A DNA stretch of 64,000 nucleotides from CAWGYT01 sp963826795 (GCA_963826795.1 CAWGYT010000018.1:186001-250000), one strand, 5' to 3'. Numbered from the stretch's first letter, positions 56,101 to 63,739 are shown. Translations and numbers: made by a program. The notes: generated by a model not told the origin, from the sequence alone.

Positions 56101-56923
56101 CGGAGTCGTCAAATCCGGCCTCGGAGTCGCGATCCTCTTCGCTGCGTTCGGTACGCTTGCTGACCAATCCACCATTCCACATCAGCCGCCGTGTCAACGC
56201 CCGGAGATCGACACGCTCACTCAGGATCTCCGCCAGGATATGTCGTACGCCGGCCAGTACGTCGAGTTCCGTCCGCAGTTCCTCGGCGGGATTAATCAGT
56301 GTCGCGCAGCGCGCAGACAGCTCCGCCACCGAGAGGCTGGCCGGCCCCGAGGTCGTCTCGGCACCGGAAGGGTCCACCTCGGGCACGCGCTCGACCGCGG
56401 AGGCGTCTTCCACCGTGGGGGAGCTGTCGGCTTCGGCAGCGAGTCCGGAAACGCGGTTCTCGTCGACGGGCGGCGCGATGTCCGGACCTGGTTGGGGGCC
56501 AGCCGCCAGAATTTCCAAGGCCAGGGGTTCCAGGCCACGCTGGCGGGCGATGGTGGCCAGTGTCTGCTTCTTGGGACGATACGGAAGATAGAGGTCGTCC
56601 AGGATTTTGAGCGACCCCGCGGCATTGATTCGCTCTTCGAGCTCAGGCGTGAGTTTCCCTTGAGACTGGACCGATCGCAGCACCCGCTCTTTGCGTTCAT
56701 TCAATTGCCGGCGACGGGTCACGGCCTCTTGGACCAAGCGAATCTTTTCTTCGTCGAGTCCGCCGGTCAGGTCCTTGCGATAGCGCGTGATGAAGGGCAC
56801 CGTATTGCCCTCATCCAAGAGCTCGACGGTCGCCCGAACTTGGCTCTCTTCCAGACGAAACTGTCGAGCGATGGTCTCGAAGTCAATTGACAGAATGTTC
56901 ACTGTGTCCATTGGTCCGACCAT
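53168..56923 (-). CDS. tex: Tex family S1 RNA-binding transcription accessory protein with large insertions
   Basis: A 1251-residue Tex homologue; ordinary Tex is about 770. The core is complete: Tex N-domain (ATVELLDEGNTVPFITRYRK, KILDDLYLPYRPKKQT), YqgF-like nuclease fold (RVLAIDPGFRSGCKLAALDE, VVAIGNGTACRETEQMV), HhH (VVESCVNYVGVDLNSAS, LLGYVSGMNQLTARRV, LKQVPGVGDSTYVQAAGF) and S1 (LKPGMELSGTVLNVVDFGAFVDIGL ending RRRVSLTAI). Three acidic or Ser/Thr/Ala-rich insertions, at about 141-194, 259-459 and 882-1006, are built partly from tandem repeats. The tail is basic with KPKPKPKP. A second ATG at 56911 (MDTVNILS) may be the start. It acts on RNA or the nucleoid; the inserts are probably disordered. 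Confidence 0.9.
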   Translation of the reverse strand: MVGPMDTVNILSIDFETIARQFRLEESQVRATVELLDEGNTVPFITRYRKDLTGGLDEEKIRLVQEAVTRRRQLNERKERVLRSVQSQGKLTPELEERINAAGSLKILDDLYLPYRPKKQTLATIARQRGLEPLALEILAAGPQPGPDIAPPVDENRVSGLAAEADSSPTVEDASAVERVPEVDPSGAETTSGPASLSVAELSARCATLINPAEELRTELDVLAGVRHILAEILSERVDLRALTRRLMWNGGLVSKRTERSEEDRDSEAGFDDSENDGRSPWEEAEESTADLPEVAAPDSSSTHDFSTHDLSSSEPPSSEPVSSELPATEPAENNRGEESGGEASGGEESGETQSSDAAFGDSVVETVHAEAAQAVSEGSEPEGRDKAERTGNEDQVVVVSDPQGSTHADADADADASSPGAADSGKADSGTTDVGKTGLGKLDSGKLDSGKLGPGKKVKQPLSVIAARRVAAEERREQRREARHRKRQKLEQSFKDYFDYTEPIKKLPHYRVLAVNRGERCKVLRVKIQFDSAALKAAAEERLIAVTHPHAELLREALHDALSRLVIPSIEREIRRELTERAESHAVKVFAQNLRKLLLQAPLRGHRVLAIDPGFRSGCKLAALDEFGNVLGHTLIHVIGAAERVQQSRARLAEQIRQDRISVVAIGNGTACRETEQMVASVLAEELADSDVQYLIVNEAGASVYSTSQIGREELPRFDATVRGAVSIGRRALDPLSELVKIDPASIGVGLYQHDVKAKHLRASLDAVVESCVNYVGVDLNSASPALLGYVSGMNQLTARRVYEYRQKHGPLQRRDQLKQVPGVGDSTYVQAAGFLKIAAGENPLDATWIHPESYEVAKRVLAEIGYDEQQLSELLRSSRRAPGIAPADTSTADTSTADTSPADTSAPADTSALTPATEAAPGDATEAAPGDAAGPPEVVPPGPAASPGSADGPTDDTASTSDIASTADMQGVDFPAAELSSNPSPLTESTSAAPDERGEASPPNRALAEKLKQVDVERMARELGVGELLLQDILAALARPGRDPREDFLPPMFRREILKLENLKPGMELSGTVLNVVDFGAFVDIGLSDSGLIHVSRLADRFVSDPHEVVSVGDILNVWVVEVDEKRRRVSLTAIAPGTATEKPSRSPRHGEGGRRPSAEKRRRPRRESARVEQSATGRGDRGKRPASGLAARPKPKPKPKPVVPITDAMADGREPMRTFGDLQQFFARKREPRGKGKKPDPSADGDAT
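54122..54169. repeat. 24-bp tandem duplication inside tex
   Basis: CGCATCGCCCGGCGCGGCTT plus TCGGT-type ending is repeated exactly at 54122-54145 and 54146-54169, in frame, giving a doubled APGDATEA in the third insertion of Tex. Confidence 0.9.
54183..54263. repeat. 15/18-bp tandem repeats inside tex
   Basis: Two 18-bp units GCACTCGTGTCGGCCGGG (54183, 54201) are followed by three 15-bp units CTCGTGTCGGCCGTG (54219, 54234, 54249, the last ending GGG). They encode the ADTS-type repeats of the third Tex insertion. Confidence 0.92.
55572..55601. repeat. 15-bp tandem duplication inside tex
   Basis: CCCGAATCCAGCTTG at 55572-55586 and again at 55587-55601, exact. It encodes the doubled KLDSG of the second insertion, next to diverged copies (GPGK, GLGK). 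Confidence 0.92.
55675..55700. repeat. 6-bp tandem repeat inside tex
   Basis: GCATCC occurs about four times in a row and encodes an alternating Asp-Ala run (DADADADA) in the second insertion of Tex. Confidence 0.85.
55871..55915. repeat. 15-bp tandem repeat, 3 copies, inside tex
   Basis: GCCTGATTCTTCACC at 55871, with one base changed at 55886, and exact again at 55901. It encodes GEESG/GEASG units in the second Tex insertion. A similar doubled 15-mer (AAGTCGTGTGTTGAG and AAGTCGTGCGTTGAG) lies at 55992-56021. Confidence 0.92.
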
Positions 56924-57525
56924 GCCAAGCCATCGATGAAAAAAGGAGCCGGAGACTGTGTGAATCCGCGCGTATCAGAACGCCGTCGAGGCGGCCCAAG
57001 ATCAGGCTCTCAAGAGCCAGCAGCAAGGGGGAGCAACGACCGCCGGGTCTCGCGAGTTCGAGGAGCCGATGGATCCGATGGGATCTGCTGTGCACCAATC
57101 TAGAAACGACCTTTTGATAAGGCAGGTAACCCTCGTGGCACAGCGAGGGAAGCAAAGTGACGCAGGTCACGCAACTTGCCGCACGCCGAAGATTGACCAC
57201 CCGCCAGCTGACACGTTCGCGCAATCTAGCGCCTGCGCCCCCGTTTGTCAAGGATTGGCGGGATCGCGGGGGGAGCACGCGGGCGCACGCGCTGTAATCA
57301 CAAGCTGCCTCAACTCTTGCCGAAGGACGCATTTCGCGGCCGTCACCCGAGTTGCTGGCGTTGAATGCAAACGGGAGAAATGCCGCGCGACTTTCGCATT
57401 TTTCCTCAAACCCGATGCGGGTCTGTTGCCGATACTCTGTGTGACGTGCACGGAACGCACGAAAGCACCCACGGAGTCCGCAGGGAAGCGGGCCGGAGGG
57501 TGTGTTAGCCAGCAAGGAAGCATCT
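56924..57525. other. intergenic region between divergent tex and the small gene at 57526
   Basis: About 600 bases. Plus-strand open frames over 57069-57569 and minus-strand frames over 57248-57523 have no family resemblance. No tRNA, hairpin or repeat was recognised; presumably promoters for both sides. Confidence 0.45.
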
Positions 57526-57789
57526 ATGGCGAACTGCCACCTGAGAATCTATCACGGGCCGGAGGGTGAAACGGAGCTCAAGTCGATGCACGAGACTTGT
57601 CCCGTTCAAGCGTCAAACTATCAGCAACGGGTCACCGTGCCCCTGAAGGACGTGCTGGAAACGCTGGCCGAAGCAGTCTATCGGAACCGGGGCTGGATTC
57701 AGGACTTCGCCGACGACGAAGTCACGATCTCGACCGATCTGTTCGAGGTCATCCTGGCTTACCAGCACTACCATCGCCCTTCCGCCTGA
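57526..57789 (+). CDS. small conserved hypothetical protein
   Basis: An 87-residue soluble protein starting MANCHLRIYHGPEGETELKSMHETCPVQ. The middle VPLKDVLETLAEAVYRNRGWIQDFADDEV is helical and acidic, and the end is FEVILAYQHYHRPSA. Similar proteins are, to my knowledge, restricted to planctomycetes; no function is known. ATG 57526 follows AAGGAAG; an upstream in-frame start at 57502 lacks one. The LOG gene follows after about 126 bases on the same strand. Confidence 0.75.
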   Translation: MANCHLRIYHGPEGETELKSMHETCPVQASNYQQRVTVPLKDVLETLAEAVYRNRGWIQDFADDEVTISTDLFEVILAYQHYHRPSA

Positions 57790-57915
57790 GCCGGTTGGAA
57801 CGGCGAAGGCCCGCATCTCGGTCGACGATCGCTCCGTCCGCCAGGTTCGTCGCCCGCAATCCGTTTCGTGGCCTGCGTGGCCCGGCGCGGACTTGGGGTA
57901 TACTCAGGTGAAGTC

Positions 57916-59013
57916 GTGACAGCGCGACTTTCTTCCGCTCTCCTCGCCCCGGCTGACACCAAGGTGACTGAAATCCCCTCCCCTGCCTCGCCCAACCCGC
58001 TGCACCACGAGCGGCAGCGGCAAATTGGTGATTTGATCGAGCGGATCAAGGATTCGGCGGACAAGCTGGCCGAAGATGGTTCGTCCCGCGGCGACTTGAA
58101 ACTGCTCAGCCGGGCATTACGCGAGCTGCGTTACGGTTTCAAGGTCTTTGGTCCCTATCGTCGCCATCGCAAGGTCACGATTTTCGGCTCGGCACGCACG
58201 GCTCCCGAGGCACCGGCCTATGCGCAGGCCGTCGTGTTGGGCAAGGCGATGGCGGACGCCGACTGGTTCGTCGTGACGGGTGCGGCGAGCGGGATCATGG
58301 AGGCGGGGCATCGCGGTGCAGGACGGGAGCACTCGATGGGGCTGAACATCATGCTGCCCTTCGAGCAGGATGCGAACCCGATCATCGCTGGCGACCACAA
58401 GCTGGTGAACATGAAATACTTCTTCACGCGAAAAGTGATGTTCGTGAAGGAGTGTGATGCGGTCGTCTGCCTGCCGGGTGGCTTCGGGACGCTGGATGAA
58501 GCGCTAGAAGTGCTCACGCTGCTGCAGACGGGCAAGCGGGATATCGTCCCGCTGGTCCTGCTGGACGCTCCCGGAGGCGATTATTGGACGTCTTTCCACG
58601 ACTTCGTCGTGAAACGCCTGCTGCGGGATCGGATGATTTCGCGGCAGGATCTGGCCCTCTATCGACTGACGGACCGCGTCGAGGTGGCAGTGGCCGAAGT
58701 CCTGCAGTTTTATCGCGTTTACCACAGCATGCGATATGTGCGCCGCAAGCTGGTCTTGCGACTGTCCGAACCGATCACGGACGACTTCCTGGCGACGATC
58801 AATCACGAATTCCGCGATATCGTGCAACAGGGCGAGTTTCTCCAATCCGGCGCCTTGTCTGAGGAGAAAGATGAACCCGAACTGGACCACTACTCGCGGC
58901 TGTGCTTCCATTTCGACCGTCGAAACCATGGGCGCCTTCGGCAGTTGATCGACTGCCTGAACACGGGCGATTTAACGCCCTTGGAGCGCGAGCTCGAGCC
59001 GCTGCCGAGTTGA
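57916..59013 (+). CDS. LOG family protein (lysine decarboxylase-like / nucleotide hydrolase)
   Basis: A 365-residue member of the LOG/TIGR00730 family with an unusual N-terminal and C-terminal extension. The core is VTIFGSARTAPEAPAYAQ, WFVVTGAASGIMEAGHRGA and CLPGGFGTLDEALEVLTLLQ (the PGGxGTxxE active-site motif). It probably hydrolyses nucleotide monophosphates or cytokinin-like ribotides. The G-G-G-x-x-G-L-M of plant LOG is GAASGIME here. The long C-terminal helical region (about 240-365) has no assignment. GTG 57916 with AGGTGA upstream is the chosen start. Not clearly linked to a neighbour. Confidence 0.88.
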   Translation: MTARLSSALLAPADTKVTEIPSPASPNPLHHERQRQIGDLIERIKDSADKLAEDGSSRGDLKLLSRALRELRYGFKVFGPYRRHRKVTIFGSARTAPEAPAYAQAVVLGKAMADADWFVVTGAASGIMEAGHRGAGREHSMGLNIMLPFEQDANPIIAGDHKLVNMKYFFTRKVMFVKECDAVVCLPGGFGTLDEALEVLTLLQTGKRDIVPLVLLDAPGGDYWTSFHDFVVKRLLRDRMISRQDLALYRLTDRVEVAVAEVLQFYRVYHSMRYVRRKLVLRLSEPITDDFLATINHEFRDIVQQGEFLQSGALSEEKDEPELDHYSRLCFHFDRRNHGRLRQLIDCLNTGDLTPLERELEPLPS

Positions 59014-59115
59014 ACTGCTGAGCTCTCGCAGCCCGCACGATCGCTCGTCCCCCGCTCTCGCTCGTCTGGCCGAGCGACGACGCGGCGCGCGTGCCCGCGC
59101 GGCGGAGCTGGCGCT

Positions 59116-59505
59116 TCAGGGCGCCTGCTCATACGCCTCGCGCTCGAACGGATTGTCGCGATAAGCGTCTCGCCCTTGGATCCAAAGGACGGCCGAGCAG
59201 GCCAGATAGGCGGGCCCCATCAGCGGGCCCCAACGCTCGAACTGCCGAACGTGAATTCGCTCGTGGGCCCGCGTCACCTCCAAGGCATTCGCGTTCCGGC
59301 CGATGACCGTGTGACCCAGGGTCAGGGCGAGCACGCAGGGCAACGGAAGGCAATCGAGAAATCGCGCGGCCGCGGCACCGTGGAATTCCCAAACCCCCGC
59401 TCGATAGGCGAACGACCCTCCGGTCAGGACCCCGCAGAACCCGATCAGCATCCCCAGCAGGGTATAGGGCGCGGCCCAGATTCGCACGACGGCGGCAAGC
59501 ATCAT
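59116..59505 (-). CDS. small membrane protein with a HExxH motif
   Basis: A 129-residue protein with about three hydrophobic segments (LLGMLIGFCGVLTGG, FLDCLPLPCVLALTLGH, GPAYLACSAVLWI). EVTRAHERIHVRQFERWGP contains HERIH, a HExxH zinc site, and the downstream FEREAYEQA could provide a third ligand; this resembles very short membrane metalloproteases. The start ATG 59505 overlaps the HemE stop as ATGA, so it is translationally coupled to the HemD-HemE gene. Whether it is an active peptidase is not known. Confidence 0.75.
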   Translation of the reverse strand: MMLAAVVRIWAAPYTLLGMLIGFCGVLTGGSFAYRAGVWEFHGAAAARFLDCLPLPCVLALTLGHTVIGRNANALEVTRAHERIHVRQFERWGPLMGPAYLACSAVLWIQGRDAYRDNPFEREAYEQAP

Positions 59506-61445
59506 GTTCGTTGGCTGGATTCGTGGACCCAATCGACCAGGGCGATCACGTTGTCGACGGGCGTTTCCTTGAGAATTCCGTGTCCCAGATTGAAGATGTG
59601 TCCGGGTCGACCCGCTGCCTGATCGAGAACCTGCTGGGCCCGGCGCTGAATTTGTTGACGGTCGGCCAGCAAGACGCACGGATCGAGGTTGCCCTGGACG
59701 GCCCGTTCCGTGCCGACTCGCTCCCAGGCCTCGGCCAGGTCAATCCGCCAGTCGATCCCCACGACGGGCGCGCCCCCTTCGGCCAGGAGCGGCAGCAGGG
59801 CGGGATTTCCGGTGGCAAAGTTGATCACCGGGGTGCCGGGCAAGAGATGGCCGATGATTTGCTGAACATAGGGCAGCACGAACTGGCGATAGTCGGCTGG
59901 CGAGAGGCAACCGACCCAGGAGTCGAACAGCTGGACGCACTGGGCACCGGCGGTGATCTGGGCGTTCAGGTAAATCGTGACCGCCCGCGCGATGCGACTC
60001 ATCAATTCCCGCCAAGCTCCCGCATCCCGATACATCAAGGTCTTGGTCAACGCATAGCTGCGGCTGGATCCACCCTCGATCATGTAGCTCGCCAACGTGA
60101 ACGGTGCGCCGGCGAATCCGATCAGCGGCAGCTCGGCGGCCAACTCCCGGCGGGTCTGACGGACGGTCTCCATGACGAAGTCGAGCGATTCCACGTGGTC
60201 CAGCTCGATCACGCGATCGACGTCCTGGGGCGCGCGAATGGGGTTGTGGATCACGGGACCATCGCCGGCCGCGTACTCCAGCTGCAGCCCCATTGGCTCC
60301 AGAATCGGCAACAGATCCGAAAAGATGATCGCGGCATCGACGCCCAATCGCTCGACCGCGGTGACCATCACCTCCGAGCAGAGCTGGGGGTTTTTGCACA
60401 GTTCCAGAAATCCCGTCTTCGCTCGAACCTCGCGGTATTCCTGCATGTATCGGCCCGCCTGCCGCATCAACCAGATGGGCGTCACCGAAGTGGCTTCGCC
60501 GCGGCAGGCTTTCATGAAGGGCCCGTGATACCAAGCCGCGTGCGGATCCGGGGGCGGCGGAGGATTCCGTTCGAGTGACTGCCGCACGACCTGTTTCAGC
60601 CGCAGCAGTTCGCGGCTTCGTGCGGCGGACTCGGCGATTAAGTGTCCGAGCTTGGGGTGGGACGGCTCAAAATCGACCGGCAGATCGCACTGCCGCAACA
60701 TCTGGCTGGTGGTGGGTCCGACCGAGGCGACGACGGCGCGGCGAAAACCCGCGCGGACTTCCGCGCGCAACTCCAGCTCGTCGGCGATCCGCAGCACATG
60801 CTGGATCTGTTGCGCCGAGGTGAACAGGACCACGTCGGCCTCGGCGGCCGCCAGCCGCTGGACGTTGGCGCGGAGCGGTCCCAGATCCTCCGGCAAATCC
60901 CACTGATAGACCTGCAGGTTGAGCACGCGTGCTCCCCGCGCTTCCAGCCCCGCAATCAGACTCGGGTTGCTCTTGCCGTATTCCTGCAGCCCCAGCGTGC
61001 GATTGGCCAGCGAACCGTACTGGTCGAGCGTCTCGATCAGCTCCCGCCACGTATTCGGCTCCGGGACGACCAGCGTTGGTTTCAAGCCCAGCTCGCGCAA
61101 CACCGCCACCGGTTTGGGTCCCCGCGCGACCGTGGTCACATCGGCCAACGAATCCAGAAAACGCTGCCGATCCAGTCGCCGCTCGACAATCGACAGCAGG
61201 TGCCGCACGCCGACCCCGGTCATGAAGACCACCAGATCGACGCGTCCCATGAGCAGCTCGTTGGCGAAATTGATCACGTCCTTGCTGTAATGCAGCGGCA
61301 CTTCGCGCATCGAGGGACTGACAAACGCCTGTCCTCCGTAACGTTCGATGATCCGCGCCGTATCCTCCGCGCGTCGGCTCTCAAACGATACGACCCGTAG
61401 CCCGTCGAAGTTCTGCCCGTCGAAGTTCTGCTGTGCGTCTCCCAT
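59502..61445 (-). CDS. hemE: HemD-HemE fusion: uroporphyrinogen-III synthase / uroporphyrinogen decarboxylase
   Basis: One 647-residue chain with two consecutive enzymes of tetrapyrrole synthesis. Residues 1 to about 285 are uroporphyrinogen-III synthase-like (RVVSFESRRAEDTARIIERYGG, FMTGVGVRHLL, VVLFTSAQQIQHVLR, ASVGPTTSQMLRQ). A Pro-rich linker (NPPPPPDPHAAWYHG) leads to uroporphyrinogen decarboxylase, about 310-647: TPIWLMRQAGRYMQEYR, IIFSDLLPILEPMGL, GFAGAPFTLASYMIEG, LFDSWVGCLSP and NLGHGILKETP. The frame is unbroken across the linker, so the fusion is not an artefact of a frameshift. It would pass uroporphyrinogen III straight to decarboxylation. The ATG is at 61445; a 15-bp duplication (61401-61430) sits at its start. 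The HExxH gene overlaps its end. Confidence 0.93.
   Translation of the reverse strand: MGDAQQNFDGQNFDGLRVVSFESRRAEDTARIIERYGGQAFVSPSMREVPLHYSKDVINFANELLMGRVDLVVFMTGVGVRHLLSIVERRLDRQRFLDSLADVTTVARGPKPVAVLRELGLKPTLVVPEPNTWRELIETLDQYGSLANRTLGLQEYGKSNPSLIAGLEARGARVLNLQVYQWDLPEDLGPLRANVQRLAAAEADVVLFTSAQQIQHVLRIADELELRAEVRAGFRRAVVASVGPTTSQMLRQCDLPVDFEPSHPKLGHLIAESAARSRELLRLKQVVRQSLERNPPPPPDPHAAWYHGPFMKACRGEATSVTPIWLMRQAGRYMQEYREVRAKTGFLELCKNPQLCSEVMVTAVERLGVDAAIIFSDLLPILEPMGLQLEYAAGDGPVIHNPIRAPQDVDRVIELDHVESLDFVMETVRQTRRELAAELPLIGFAGAPFTLASYMIEGGSSRSYALTKTLMYRDAGAWRELMSRIARAVTIYLNAQITAGAQCVQLFDSWVGCLSPADYRQFVLPYVQQIIGHLLPGTPVINFATGNPALLPLLAEGGAPVVGIDWRIDLAEAWERVGTERAVQGNLDPCVLLADRQQIQRRAQQVLDQAAGRPGHIFNLGHGILKETPVDNVIALVDWVHESSQRT
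61401..61430. repeat. 15-bp tandem duplication at the N-terminus of HemD-HemE
   Basis: CCCGTCGAAGTTCTG at 61401-61415 and 61416-61430, exact. On the minus strand it encodes the doubled QNFDG near residues 6-15 of the fusion protein; in frame. Confidence 0.95.
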
Positions 61446-61649
61446 GCGGCCATCCTACAAGAGGCGTGACGCTCGCAACAGGGAGTCCCGCGACGGGCGG
61501 GCGGGCTTCCGCGGCCGGGGGACGCGACGCGCGAAGTCTGATACGATGGACGATTGGATCGGACCGCACGCGAGGCGGGGCGCCGTCCCCGTCCGTCTTC
61601 GCGGCGAGGACTTCGGCCCAACCCGCCCGACGCCTGTTGAGGAGGCACG

Positions 61650-62799
61650 ATGTCGACGATTTTTGACGAACTGGCCGAAGCCTATCGGCAAGAGGGGACC
61701 GCCGTCACACTCCGCCGCTTGGCCGACCATCTGCGGCAGCAGAAACGGTATCACGAGCTATTCGAGACCCTCAAACTGAACGTCCGCGAGCGGCTTGGTT
61801 TGCCCTTGCTCTATACGGAGCTGGGAGAAGACCTCGAGCCGGATCGTCGCGAAGCATTAGAACAGGGCTTGATCGATGCCTGCCGCGAGGTCGGGCAATT
61901 GCTGCTGAACGAGGGTCGGCTCCGGGACAGCTGGCACTATCTGCGAGCCGTCGGGGATCGCGCGATGGTCGGCGAAGCGCTGGCCAGGATGGAGCCGCCG
62001 GACGACCATCTGGACGAGTATCTCGAGCTCTGTATCCACGAGGGACTCGACCTGGAGCGCGGCTTTCGAACCATGTTAGAGCACTACGGGACGTGCAATT
62101 CGATCACCACGTTCGACTCGACGATGTACGGCCGGCCGCGCAGCGAACGGGCACTCGGAGCCGCTCTGCTGGTCGCCCATCTCCATACCGAATTGCGGGC
62201 CAACGTTCGAGCTCACATCGAACGTGAGGAAGGAGCGGTGCCCGCCGACGATGAGCTCACTTCCTGGATCGCCACTCGGCCTTGGCTATTCGCCGAGGGA
62301 ACCTACCACACCGACACGACGCACCTGGCATCCGTGGTCCGCTTTGCTCGTGATCTGGACGAGCCGGACGTCCTGCGTCGGGCGCTCGATTTGGCCCACT
62401 ACGGCCAACGGCTCGATCCGAGCCTGCAGTATCCCGGCGATGAACCATTCGAAGACCTCCACGCGACCAGCGCCCGCTTCTTTTCGGCGCTGCTGGACGA
62501 TTCGCGCGACGAGCACTTGGCGTACTTTCGCGAGCGCCGAAGCGGTCAATCCGCGTGAAGACACCACGCTGGCGATCGAAACGTACGTCGACCTGCTGGC
62601 CCGCGTGGGTGAGCCGCGAACGGCGCTGCATGAGGCCCTGCGGTTGCTGCCCGAGGGGGTCCAAACCACGGGCCGGTCTCCCAGCCTGCTGGAACTTGCA
62701 GCCGCCAGCGATGAGTTCGCGCCGCTGGAAGAACTCAGTCGGCGACGAAATGATGCCCTCGGATTTACGCTGAGTCTGTTGAGGGCCAGGTCGGGCTGA
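61650..62799 (+). CDS. conserved hypothetical protein of TPR-like helical type, frameshifted
   Basis: A soluble helical protein. ATG 61650 with GAGGAGG upstream starts MSTIFDELAEAYRQEGTAVTL. Through residue 295 it reads well (YRQEGTAVTLRRLADHLRQ, HLDEYLELCIHEGLDLERGF). At 62531-62540 one base is missing: the frame change gives AEAVNPREDTTLAIETYVDL and runs on to a stop at 62799, ending in a TPR-like helix pair. Corrected length is about 380 residues. I do not recognise a named family. It ends 90 bases before a strong terminator. Confidence 0.75.
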
Positions 62800-62854
62800 G
62801 CCGAGGTCGAAGTCGCGCCGGCGCCGGACTGGAATCTCAAATCGATAGGCCCCC

Positions 62855-62884
62855 AAAGGACCACCGATCAAAGGACCACCGACC
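62855..62884. repeat. 15-bp tandem duplication in non-coding DNA
   Basis: AAAGGACCACCGATC at 62855-62869 is followed by AAAGGACCACCGACC at 62870-62884 (14 of 15 identical). It lies between a gene end and the terminator, so no coding role is involved. Confidence 0.9.
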
Positions 62885-62885
62885 C

Positions 62886-62921
62886 AAAAAAAAGGGCCAT
62901 CCACGCGGATGGCCCTTTTTT
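62886..62921. terminator. strong bidirectional rho-independent terminator
   Basis: A-run, GGGCCATCC (62894-62902), loop ACGC, GGATGGCCC (62907-62915) and a T-run after it. Because the A-run precedes the stem and the T-run follows, it works on both strands and ends the plus gene (62799) and the minus gene (62960). Confidence 0.93.
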
Positions 62922-62959
62922 AATTTTCAACTCCAGACAATTCGACGATTCCCGCGGCC

Positions 62960-63739
62960 TTAGCGACCGTAGCGAATCACGTGGCTGGCGTTGCGAACTC
63001 GCAGCTTGCGGACGCTCTTGGCCGAGGGATCAACCGAAGCCGATTCCGGAGCCGGGGGAGCGGCCGGAGCCGGCTGCACAACCGGAGCCGCCGGGCTCAT
63101 CACCGGAGCACATCCGCAGGAAGGATCCGCCGCGCAACCGCAGACAGGCTCGCAGCAGGCATCGCAGCCAGCCGAGGCACCGCAGCAGCTCCTCTTCTTG
63201 TGAGCGAAGAGGCGGTCGAGCAGGCCACCGCCGCAGTGCGACTTGCAGCCGCAAGCCGGCTCGCAAGCCGACGCACAACCACAGCCGGGATCCGCGCCGC
63301 AACCCGGGTCGCAACCACAAGCCGAAGCACAACCACTGTCGCAGCACGGATCACAAGCCGATGCGGCACAGCCACAAGCCGGTTCGCTTCCGCAGCAACG
63401 CTTCTTGTGCGCGAACAAACCGGAAAGCAGACCGCCGCAGCGTGATTTGCAGCCGCAAGCCGAAGCCGCACAACCGCAAGCCGGTTCGCAGGCCGACGCA
63501 CAGCCGTTGTCGCAGCCGCAAGCGGACGCACACCCGCTGTCGCAGGCACACGGATCCGCACAACCATTGTCACAGCATCCGCTGTCGCAGCCCGCTGGGG
63601 CCCCACAGGTCGCTTCGCAGCAGCCCGTGTTGCAGCATCCGCTCACGCCGAGCATTCGGTCGAGTAATTCGAAGCCGAAGCTCTGGGTCGACAACCCCAA
63701 TGCCAGCACCAGGGTTCCTAGATACAAATTCCACTTCAT
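62960..63739 (-). CDS. very cysteine-rich secreted protein
   Basis: A 259-residue exported protein; the signal peptide is MKWNLYLGTLVLALGLSTQS, cleaved after FG. The mature chain is dominated by Cys, Gly, Ala, Asp and Ser: repeats such as CDSGCASACGC, CEPACGC and CGCAASACGC are followed by two larger modules that end LFAHKKRC / LFAHKKRS. The C-terminus turns to Pro/Ala-rich and then RVRNASHVIRYGR. Dozens of cysteines in an exported protein imply a disulfide-linked structural material, as in the cell-wall Cys-rich proteins of planctomycetes. AAGGAG precedes ATG 63739. It is flanked by a strong terminator. Confidence 0.88.
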   Translation of the reverse strand: MKWNLYLGTLVLALGLSTQSFGFELLDRMLGVSGCCNTGCCEATCGAPAGCDSGCCDNGCADPCACDSGCASACGCDNGCASACEPACGCAASACGCKSRCGGLLSGLFAHKKRCCGSEPACGCAASACDPCCDSGCASACGCDPGCGADPGCGCASACEPACGCKSHCGGGLLDRLFAHKKRSCCGASAGCDACCEPVCGCAADPSCGCAPVMSPAAPVVQPAPAAPPAPESASVDPSAKSVRKLRVRNASHVIRYGR

